DNA of 64,000 nucleotides, from the NCBI RefSeq assembly GCF_000760735.1, contig NZ_JMEX01000008.1:2206877-2270876 (forward strand), written 5' to 3'. Within the stretch, counting starts at the first letter, position 1. The number at the start of each line of letters is the position of its first letter. A program made the position numbers and the translations under genes. Source of the DNA: Rhodococcoides fascians A44A (GTDB taxonomy: Bacteria > Actinomycetota > Actinomycetes > Mycobacteriales > Mycobacteriaceae). The notes beneath the pieces are model-generated. The model was not told the origin of the DNA and searched no databases. It saw only the letters and a program-made list of their open reading frames with translations. Below are positions 54,138 to 61,971 of the stretch, one piece after another.

Positions 54138-55574
54138 TCAGGCAGCGGGGCGGCGTTGTCGGTGGAAGCTGGGTATCGGTTTTCGTTCGGGGTCGATGGC
54201 GGCGGGTGGGATGACGCGGGGGTGGCCGTCGGCGCCGAAGTCGATGTCCCAGCCGTGATTGTGAACGAGGCGGTGGCAGTCGCCGCAGATCAGGACCAGA
54301 TTGGTGAGGTCGGTCGGCCCGCCGTCTTCCCAGAAGACGATGTGGTGCACTTGGCACCACTGCGCGGGGAGGCCGCATCGGACGCAGCATCTGTCGCGGA
54401 CGGCCACGGCTGCGCGTTGCTCAGGAGTGGCGAGCCGGACTTCCTTCCCCATCGAGAGGGGAACGTCGTTGTTGTCCAGGATGATTGGCTTGAGGTTCGC
54501 GTCGCAGGCGAGCAGGCGTGCGAGGCTGCGACTCAAGGGGCCCGTCCATTCGAGCTGGAACGGCCAGTCCGGGTCACCCATCTTCGGCGACCTGTGTGTG
54601 GCACCGGAAGTGGCTGTCCCACTTGTGGTGTCCGGCGATGCCGAGAGGGCTCTGTCGGCGAGGAGGTCACTTAGGTTCACGGTGACGTTGACCGTCGCCG
54701 GTGGTGTTCCCGGCCCGGTGGAGCGCGTGCCGCCGCCGACGAGGTCGAGGAGCCGCGACAACCCGTCGGCCTGACGTCTGGATGCACTGCGGGGATCGCG
54801 GGTGCCGTCGGGTGCCGGTTGTGGCCGCGAGAGCGGGGACAGGGCTGACCGGAGCTTCTCGCCGAGAACCTTGTCCACATCCCCCTTGAAGCCAAGGCGT
54901 CCGTTGGCCAGGAGGAACAGCTCGAGCTTGTTGAGCGCAGTGTTCTCCGATACCGGTTGTGGCGGAGGGTTGTTCAACACATCGGTATCAGGATCGGCGT
55001 CAGCATCGTCGTCGGGCAGGGGCTGTCCTTGTTCTTCGGCTTCGCGCTCTTTCTGTTTGCGTGCTTCTTGTCGTCCGAGTGCGCTGTCGTATCGGGCGCG
55101 GGCGTCGTCGATGACTGCGTGCATCAACACCTGAGCGCGCTGCTTGACCTGGTGGGCTGTGCCGTCCATGGCGGTCGCGAGCAGGTCTGCGACCGCTGCG
55201 GCCAGGCTTTCCTCGGAGAGCGTGGAGTCCGCGCCGCTGATGGTGGTGTAGCCGTCGTGGATTTCCTTGACGTGGTCGACGAAGATGTCGCTGGTGGCGA
55301 GAGCCTCGGTCACCGAAGGCCATCGGCTGAGCCAGTTGGCAGTGACGAACTGCCGGGTCGAGTTGGCGAGGGTGACACGGGTGCCCGAGGCGATGTAATG
55401 CTGTGGCGTCGAATGCCCTGTCTTCAGGTTCAGGCCACGGCGGGCGAACTCGTCGAGCAGAACGTATTTACGTGCGGCAGTCTGATTCTGGGCGTGGGTG
55501 AGCTCGGTGATGGCGGCGATGACGTCTCGGTCCGAGAGTTCCGCTGCGGTGCTCGAGTCCCCCAACTTCTGCAT
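54138..55574 (-). CDS. DUF222 / HNH endonuclease domain protein (13E12-like)
   Basis: A 478-residue protein with an N-terminal DUF222 region (about 10-330) and a C-terminal HNH motif (CVRCGLPAQWCQVHHIVFWEDGGPTDLTNLVLICGDCHRLVHN) holding catalytic His and two zinc pairs. Such 13E12-family genes are multicopy in Mycobacteriales and often behave like mobile or repeated elements, though no repeats or integrase are seen here. Length is normal. ATG at 55574; a GTG at 55652 would overlap the ATPase gene. Confidence 0.85.
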   Translation of the reverse strand: MQKLGDSSTAAELSDRDVIAAITELTHAQNQTAARKYVLLDEFARRGLNLKTGHSTPQHYIASGTRVTLANSTRQFVTANWLSRWPSVTEALATSDIFVDHVKEIHDGYTTISGADSTLSEESLAAAVADLLATAMDGTAHQVKQRAQVLMHAVIDDARARYDSALGRQEARKQKEREAEEQGQPLPDDDADADPDTDVLNNPPPQPVSENTALNKLELFLLANGRLGFKGDVDKVLGEKLRSALSPLSRPQPAPDGTRDPRSASRRQADGLSRLLDLVGGGTRSTGPGTPPATVNVTVNLSDLLADRALSASPDTTSGTATSGATHRSPKMGDPDWPFQLEWTGPLSRSLARLLACDANLKPIILDNNDVPLSMGKEVRLATPEQRAAVAVRDRCCVRCGLPAQWCQVHHIVFWEDGGPTDLTNLVLICGDCHRLVHNHGWDIDFGADGHPRVIPPAAIDPERKPIPSFHRQRRPAA

Positions 55575-55620
55575 GCGGGGAAAGGTACCGCGACCCACCG
55601 ACAAGTTCCGGATTCGGCCG

Positions 55621-57561
55621 TCAAGCAGGTTGTTTCGTCCCTCGCCACGCACGTGAGGACAGAAGTCTCATGCCGTTGAGAGCGACGAGGACGGTGGAGC
55701 TCTCGTGCCCGGCGACACCGATTGGGAGGGGCAGGGTTCCGATCAGGTCCCAGGCCACGAGGACGACGATGAACGTGCCGGCGATGACGAGGTTGGCGAC
55801 GACGATGCGATGGGCTCGGCGCGACAGTTCGATCACCTTGGCGAGCGCGGCGACGTCGTCGCGCACCAGGACGGCGTCGGCGGTGTCGAGTGCCAGGTCG
55901 GACCCTTTGCGACCCATGGCAACTCCTGTGTCGGCCGCGGCGAGGGCTGGTGCGTCGTTGACCCCGTCGCCGACGACGAGGACCCGTTGCTCGCGTGCTT
56001 GCAGTCCGCGCACGGCGTCGACCTTGTCCTCCGGCAACAATCCGGCTCGCACGTCGGAGATTCCGGCGCGGCGGGCGACGTGCTGTGCGGACCCGAGGTT
56101 GTCGCCGGTGATCAGCACCGACGGGGCGCCCGTCAGACGCTCCAGCTCGGATACGGCGCCGTCGACCCCGGGACGGATGGTGTCGACCAGAGCGATGATT
56201 CCGGCGGGAACGTCGTCGACGGTGACGACGACGGTGGTCGTTCCGTGCGTTCGGATGTCGGAGGTGCCGGAAGATGTCTGGGCCGAATCGGGTTTGGACA
56301 CTACGATCTGTCGTCCGTCGACCCGTGCGCGTACGCCGACGCCCGGTGTCGATTCGAAATTCGATGCGGGAGGTAGCGTAAGCCCGCGGTTACGGGCGTG
56401 GTCGACTATTGCGACTCCTACCGGGTGCTCGCTTCCCACTTCGGCGGCCGCGGCCCATCGCAGGACGTCGGTGTGATCGAAGCCGCCCAGTGCGTCGACC
56501 CGTTCGACGCGAGGTGTTCCCTCGGTGAGGGTTCCGGTCTTGTCGAAGGCGACGACGTCGGTCAGGCGCAGCTGTTCCATCACGACGGCCGACTTGACGA
56601 GGACTCCGTTGCGGCCGGCGGTTGCCATCGCGGCGAGCAGGGGCGGCATGGTCGCGAGGACGACCGCGCACGGCGACGCCACGATCATGAACGTCATCGC
56701 GCGCAGCAACGCCGACTGCAGGTCGCTGCCGAACAGCAGGGGAATGGTGAACACCGCTGCCGTAGCGGCCACGACGCCGGTCGAGTAGTACTGCTCCACC
56801 TTCTCGATGAACAGCTGCTTCTTCGCTTTGGTCTCGGAGGCACGCTCGACCATCGTGACGATCCGGGCGATGACGGTGTCCGACGGGTCGACGTCGACTC
56901 GGATCCGCAGCACACCGGTGCCGTTGATGGTCCCGGCGAACACGTCGTCGCCGACGGTCTTGAAGGCCGGGACGGACTCCCCGGTGATCGAGGACTGGTC
57001 GATGTCGGACCCGCCGTCGACGACGGTTCCGTCACCGGGGAGGCGCTCGCCGGGACGGACGACGACGATGTCTCCGACGGTCAGGTCCGTTGCGTCGATT
57101 CGGTGTTCGGTGCCGCCGGCGTCGAGCCGGACCGCGGTGTCGGGTGTCAGGCCCAACAGGCTTCGGACGGAGTCCGCGGTTCTCTCGGTGAGGACTGCCT
57201 CCAGCGCGCCGGACGTCGCGAAGATGACGATGAGCAGTGCCCCGTCGAACACCTGCCCTATCGACGCTGCTCCGATGGCGGCGACGATCATCAGCAGGTC
57301 GACGTCGAGCGTCTTGTTGCGAAGCGCGCGTAGGCCTTCGAGCGCCGATTCCCAGCCGCCGACGGCGTAGCACGCCAGGTACAGCGCCCAGTAGAGCCAC
57401 GTCGGGCCGCCGGTGATCTGCGCGAGCAGCCCTGCCGCGAACAGTGCGGTGGCGGCGAGTGCCCACCGGACTTCGGCGACGGCGAGCAACCGGGTGCGGG
57501 TGGCGGTCCCGGTCCGAGGGCTGTCGATCGACGGTGACGGGGCGGTCCCGATGGAAGTCAT
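55621..57561 (-). CDS. Heavy-metal P-type ATPase, P1B-4-like (SPC motif)
   Basis: A 646-residue metal exporter. The membrane metal site is SPC at residues 296-298 (MIVASPCAVVL), the phosphorylation motif DKTGTLTEG begins at Asp340, and the hinge GDGVNDAPAL is present. An SPC motif without N-terminal CxxC domains is characteristic of P1B-4 pumps, which export cobalt, iron, zinc or nickel; CtpD of mycobacteria is similar. It is divergent from an ArsR-family gene that likely controls it. Confidence 0.92.
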   Translation of the reverse strand: MTSIGTAPSPSIDSPRTGTATRTRLLAVAEVRWALAATALFAAGLLAQITGGPTWLYWALYLACYAVGGWESALEGLRALRNKTLDVDLLMIVAAIGAASIGQVFDGALLIVIFATSGALEAVLTERTADSVRSLLGLTPDTAVRLDAGGTEHRIDATDLTVGDIVVVRPGERLPGDGTVVDGGSDIDQSSITGESVPAFKTVGDDVFAGTINGTGVLRIRVDVDPSDTVIARIVTMVERASETKAKKQLFIEKVEQYYSTGVVAATAAVFTIPLLFGSDLQSALLRAMTFMIVASPCAVVLATMPPLLAAMATAGRNGVLVKSAVVMEQLRLTDVVAFDKTGTLTEGTPRVERVDALGGFDHTDVLRWAAAAEVGSEHPVGVAIVDHARNRGLTLPPASNFESTPGVGVRARVDGRQIVVSKPDSAQTSSGTSDIRTHGTTTVVVTVDDVPAGIIALVDTIRPGVDGAVSELERLTGAPSVLITGDNLGSAQHVARRAGISDVRAGLLPEDKVDAVRGLQAREQRVLVVGDGVNDAPALAAADTGVAMGRKGSDLALDTADAVLVRDDVAALAKVIELSRRAHRIVVANLVIAGTFIVVLVAWDLIGTLPLPIGVAGHESSTVLVALNGMRLLSSRAWRGTKQPA

Positions 57562-57580
57562 GACGTCACGCTACCTCATC

Positions 57581-57600
57581 ACATGAAGACCTATACATGT
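57581..57600. promoter_or_regulatory. Candidate ArsR-family operator (ACATG-N10-CATGT)
   Basis: An inverted repeat acatg...catgt in an A/T-rich island between the metal ATPase gene and the divergent ArsR-type gene. Short, so tentative. Confidence 0.4.
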
Positions 57601-57622
57601 GAACATAAACTATGATCGTCGA

Positions 57623-58000
57623 ATGGGACATGGAGTCGAGGGACGCACCACTCCTCCGGCGCAGTTGGATGCGGAATCCGCCGCGACGGTGGCAGCGACG
57701 CTTCAGGCGTTGGCGACGCCGAGTCGGCTACGCATCCTCACCCAGCTCCGCCAGGGGCCCAGCGGCGTCAACGACCTCGCCGACGCTGTCGAGATGGAAC
57801 AGTCCGCTGTCTCCCATCAGCTCCGGTTGCTCCGAGCGATGGGGTTGGTGACCGGCGCGCGATCGGGCCGCAGCGTCATCTACCGTCTGTACGACAATCA
57901 CGTCGCCATGCTGCTCGACGAGGCGGTCTATCACATCGAGCATCTCGGTATGTCCGTGCCGGACATCGACTCCGACGTGGACTCAGCGACCGGATCCTGA
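57623..58000 (+). CDS. ArsR/SmtB-family metal-responsive repressor
   Basis: A 125-residue winged-helix repressor with LQALATPSRLRILTQLRQGPSGVNDLADAVEMEQSAVSHQLRLLRAMGLV. It lacks the CVC motif of arsenic sensors; instead His residues in the C-terminal helix (NHVAMLLDEAVYHIEHLG) could form an alpha5-type Zn/Ni/Co site as in NmtR/CzrA. It is divergent from the P1B-4 ATPase gene and probably regulates it. Start ATG 57623, GTG 57599 possible. The 3' end overlaps the convergent flavoprotein gene by 18 bp. Confidence 0.86.
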   Translation: MGHGVEGRTTPPAQLDAESAATVAATLQALATPSRLRILTQLRQGPSGVNDLADAVEMEQSAVSHQLRLLRAMGLVTGARSGRSVIYRLYDNHVAMLLDEAVYHIEHLGMSVPDIDSDVDSATGS

Positions 58001-59320
58001 TCCCAGTCCGATGCTGACGGGTCCCGGCGTGCCGCAGCATCCGCCCACCACCGAGGCGTCGGCTTCGGGATCGTCGAACAACCCTGCACCGCCGCAGACG
58101 CCGGTATCCGGCAAACGTAGCTCGACGGTGCGAGCGCTCTCGGGGTCGCCGGACAGTTCGGCAGCGATGCTGCGAACTTGTTCGTACCCGGTCATCGCCA
58201 GGAACGTCGGCGCCCGGCCGTAGCTCTTCATGCCGACCAGGTACAACCCTGGCTCGGGTTGGGTGAGCTCGTCCACGCCGTGCGGGTAGACGGTGCCGCA
58301 GGAGTGGACGTTGGGATCGATCAACGGCGCCAACGACCGTGGTGCCTGCAGTGTCGGGTCGAGGTCCAGACGAACTTCGGACAGCCAACTCAGGTCGGGT
58401 CGGAACCCCGTCAGCGCGACGACGTGGTCGACGCCGTCGATCCGGGTTCCGTTGTCGCCGACGAGCGCGAGTCTGCCGTCGTCGTGCAGGATCGTCTCTG
58501 TCCGGAAACCGGAGACGACCTGCAGGAGGCCGTCGTCGACGGCTTTCTTCGCGCGGAGGCCGAGCGCGCCGCGTGCGGCGAGCTCGTCGGATTCGCCTCC
58601 GCCGAACACCGATTCGGTGACTGCGCGCCGCACGGCCCACGTCAGTGTCGTGCCGGGGTTGGCCGCGGCCAGGTCGGCGAATGCGATGATCGCGGTCAGT
58701 GCAGAATGACCACTTCCGGCGATGACCACGTGTGTGCCGGCGAAGCGGCCGCGTACCGACTCGTCCGAGAGGTCGGGGACTCGATACGAGACAGTCTCGG
58801 CGGCAGCATGTTCCCCGATTGCGGGGAGTCCCTCGGACCCGAGCGGATTCGGGCTTCCCCATGTTCCCGATGCGTCGATGACTGCCCTGGCGAGGATGCG
58901 TTCCTCGGTGCCGTCGGTTCGTCTGACATGAACAGCCAGAGGTTCGGTGTCACGACCGGAGTCGACGACACGGTCCCGCCCCCGGCGGGCGACGCCCACG
59001 ACCTCGGAGTCGAAACGCACCGAATCGCCGAGAACTGCGGCCAGCGGTGCGAGGTACTTCTCGACCCACTCGCTTCCGGTTGCGTAGCCTTTGCCGTCCG
59101 GGGCAGACCATCCGGTGGGTTCGAGGAGGCGTGCGGCGGCCGGGTCGACGATTTCCGACCACGGCGAGAACAATCTGACGTGATTCCATTGTGCAACAGC
59201 AGTACCGGCCGAGCGTCCACGTTCGAGGACCAGGACGGGAGTGCCGGCTTCGGTGAGGTGAGCTGCGGCGGCAAGACCGATGGGTCCTGCTCCGATGACG
59301 ACTACAGGGTGAGCGGACAT
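57983..59320 (-). CDS. FAD-dependent oxidoreductase of the ars operon (ArsO-like)
   Basis: A 445-residue flavoprotein. FAD-binding GAGPIGLAAAAHL is at residues 10-22, and a second NAD(P)-binding GSGHSALTAI near 200; ATG box-like ALTGFRPD follows. The C-terminus carries unusual Cys groups (GVCGGAG and GGCCGTP). Related proteins occur in bacterial arsenic operons, with ArsO-type names and uncertain function. It follows arsC by 25 bp. The C-terminal 18 bp overlap the convergent ArsR gene. Confidence 0.82.
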   Translation of the reverse strand: MSAHPVVVIGAGPIGLAAAAHLTEAGTPVLVLERGRSAGTAVAQWNHVRLFSPWSEIVDPAAARLLEPTGWSAPDGKGYATGSEWVEKYLAPLAAVLGDSVRFDSEVVGVARRGRDRVVDSGRDTEPLAVHVRRTDGTEERILARAVIDASGTWGSPNPLGSEGLPAIGEHAAAETVSYRVPDLSDESVRGRFAGTHVVIAGSGHSALTAIIAFADLAAANPGTTLTWAVRRAVTESVFGGGESDELAARGALGLRAKKAVDDGLLQVVSGFRTETILHDDGRLALVGDNGTRIDGVDHVVALTGFRPDLSWLSEVRLDLDPTLQAPRSLAPLIDPNVHSCGTVYPHGVDELTQPEPGLYLVGMKSYGRAPTFLAMTGYEQVRSIAAELSGDPESARTVELRLPDTGVCGGAGLFDDPEADASVVGGCCGTPGPVSIGLGSGSGR

Positions 59321-59345
59321 GACGGTGACGTCCTTTCGTCGAGGC

Positions 59346-59747
59346 CTAACGGAGTATGCGTCGGGCGAGATCGTCGACGCGGGTGGCGATGTCGTCGCGC
59401 ACGAGTCTCATGCGTTCGATGCCGTCGATTCCGCGTTCCGACGGCTCGTCGGTGTCCCAGTTCTCGAACGTCGGGCCTTCTACGGCATCGACTTTCGCCT
59501 CGCTGCCGAGAGTGACGACGTAGTCCATTCGGGCGAGGAGTTCGGGGTCGATGGGCTTGGGGCGTTCGCCGGTGAGGTCGACGCCCACTTCCAGCAACGA
59601 CTGCGCGGACAGCGGATTGACGGCACTTCCGGGCGCGGTTCCGCCGGAGTGGATCTCGACGGAATCGCCGACGGCTTTGCGCATCAGTCCGGCAGCCATC
59701 TGCGACTTGCCGCCGTTCTTCACGCATACGAACAGCACGCTCGTCAT
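59346..59747 (-). CDS. arsC: Arsenate reductase, LMW-phosphatase fold, mycoredoxin-type
   Basis: A 133-residue arsenate reductase. The P-loop is Cys8-VKNGG-Lys14-Ser, so the usual CX5R arginine is lysine. SGGTAPGSAVNPLSAQSLLEVGVDLTGERPKPI and the Asp-rich end WDTDEPSERG agree with actinobacterial ArsC proteins that use mycothiol and mycoredoxin. It converts arsenate to arsenite for export by the adjacent ACR3. ATG overlaps the acr3 stop (ATGA). Confidence 0.9.
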   Translation of the reverse strand: MTSVLFVCVKNGGKSQMAAGLMRKAVGDSVEIHSGGTAPGSAVNPLSAQSLLEVGVDLTGERPKPIDPELLARMDYVVTLGSEAKVDAVEGPTFENWDTDEPSERGIDGIERMRLVRDDIATRVDDLARRILR

Positions 59748-60805
59748 GGGTACGTCCTTTCGGGTGTGAACCGCTTGCGTAGAGCCAGGGACACGTACAC
59801 CAGTCCGACGAGGACCGGTACTTCGATGAGTGGTCCGACCACGCCGGCGAGTGCTTGCCCGGACGTGGCGCCGTAGGTGGCGATCGCGACGGCGATGGCG
59901 AGCTCGAAGTTGTTGCCCGCAGCGGTGAATGCGAGTGTGGTGGTGCGTTGATACCCCAGGCCCATCGCGGCGCCGAGGGCGTAGCCGCCGCCCCACATCA
60001 CCGCGAAGTAGACCAACAGCGGAAGTGCGATGCGTACGACGTCGAGAGGCTGTGACGTGATCCGATCACCCTGCAGCGCAAAGAGAACGACGATCGTGAA
60101 CAGCAAACCGTACAGCGCCCACGGCCCGATCCTGGGGATGAACGTCGACTCGTACCACTCCCTGCCCTTGGCGCGTTCGCCGAAGTAGCGCGATGCGAAG
60201 CCCGCGACCAACGGGATGCCGAGGAAGATGAGCACCGACTTCGCGATCTGCCACGGTGACGCCTCGATGGTGGTCTGCTCGAGCCCGAGCCATCCGGGCA
60301 GGACCGACAGGTAGAACCATCCGAGAACAGCGAACATGATCACCTGGAAGACCGAGTTGATCGCCACCAACACGGCAGCGGCTTCACGGTCTCCGCACGC
60401 GAGGTCGTTCCAGATGATGACCATGGCGATGCAGCGAGCGAGGCCGACGATGATGAGACCGGTTCGGTACTCCGGCAGATCGGGCAGAAATATCCACGCC
60501 AGCGCGAACATCAACGCCGGTCCCAGAATCCAGTTCAGCACAAGCGAACCGACGAGAAGCTTCCGATCTCCGGTGACAGTGTCGAGCCGGTCGTAGCGCA
60601 CCTTCGCCAGCACCGGATACATCATGATCAGCAAGCCGACCGCGATGGGCAGCGAGACGCCGTCGATCGACACAGCGGCCAAAGCGTCGTTCAATCCGGG
60701 AATCGACCGTCCCAACAGCAGGCCGACGACCATCGCCACGCCGATCCAGACCGGGAGGAACCGGTCCAGCGTGGAGAGCTTGCCGACGACGGTCGTGCTG
60801 CTCAC
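59744..60805 (-). CDS. acr3: Arsenite efflux transporter, ACR3 family
   Basis: A 353-residue exporter with about ten membrane segments. ACR3 hallmarks are PVLAKVRYDRL, the Cys-containing ARCIAMVIIWNDLACGDREAAAV, and FTAAGNNFELAIAVAIATYG. It expels arsenite made by ArsC. Its GTG start overlaps the arsR stop by GTGA. Part of the operon arsR-acr3-arsC-flavoprotein. Confidence 0.93.
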   Translation of the reverse strand: MSSTTVVGKLSTLDRFLPVWIGVAMVVGLLLGRSIPGLNDALAAVSIDGVSLPIAVGLLIMMYPVLAKVRYDRLDTVTGDRKLLVGSLVLNWILGPALMFALAWIFLPDLPEYRTGLIIVGLARCIAMVIIWNDLACGDREAAAVLVAINSVFQVIMFAVLGWFYLSVLPGWLGLEQTTIEASPWQIAKSVLIFLGIPLVAGFASRYFGERAKGREWYESTFIPRIGPWALYGLLFTIVVLFALQGDRITSQPLDVVRIALPLLVYFAVMWGGGYALGAAMGLGYQRTTTLAFTAAGNNFELAIAVAIATYGATSGQALAGVVGPLIEVPVLVGLVYVSLALRKRFTPERTYP

Positions 60806-61170
60806 GAGGCGACCGGCGTCGTTGTGCCGAGGACCGTCGACAGTTCATCCAGCGCAGTCGGAATCACCCAGTAGTACACCCAGGTTCCGCGTCGCTCGCA
60901 GTCGAGGAGGCCGCACTCCCGAAGCACTTTCAAGTGGTGGGAAATCGTAGGTTGCGACAGATCGAAGTGCGGCGAGATGTCGCAGACGCATGCCTCCCCG
61001 CCGTCGTGGCTGGCCACCAGGCTGAGCAAGCGCAACCGCACCGGGTCACCCAAGGCTTTGAACATCCGAGCCAGGTCTACCGATCGATCGACCGTCAGCG
61101 GTTCGCGAACCAGCGGTGAGCAGCATTCTCCGGCGGAGACGTCTTCGATCGGCAGGGGCTGATTCGACAT
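60802..61170 (-). CDS. arsR: Arsenic-responsive repressor ArsR
   Basis: A 122-residue winged-helix repressor. An ACVCDI motif gives the sensor Cys pair in the DNA-recognition region, and an N-terminal ECCSPL gives further Cys, the layout known in Corynebacterium ArsR. SQPTISHHLKVLRECGLL is the recognition helix region. It is the first gene of the ars operon; a 9-bp inverted repeat overlaps and precedes its start, consistent with autorepression released by arsenite. Confidence 0.93.
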   Translation of the reverse strand: MSNQPLPIEDVSAGECCSPLVREPLTVDRSVDLARMFKALGDPVRLRLLSLVASHDGGEACVCDISPHFDLSQPTISHHLKVLRECGLLDCERRGTWVYYWVIPTALDELSTVLGTTTPVAS

Positions 61171-61196
61171 TCGTCTATATTGACTGCTGTCGAATC
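61161..61196 (-). promoter_or_regulatory. ars operator: 9-bp inverted repeat
   Basis: gattcgaca (61161-61169) and tgtcgaatc (61188-61196) are perfect inverse complements separated by 18 A/T-rich bases. The left arm covers the arsR start codon, so binding would block transcription and early translation. Confidence 0.65.
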
Positions 61197-61218
61197 AGGC
61201 GTCAAGGCCCGCGTGAAT

Positions 61219-61945
<727 letters not shown>

Positions 61946-61971
61946 GGCTGAGATTCCTTTCGAGTACGTGT

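Noticed and set aside
54138-55574. HNH/DUF222 gene as a mobile intron or homing element
   Set aside because: No flanking repeats, intron structure, integrase or split host gene is visible; listed as an ordinary 13E12-like gene.
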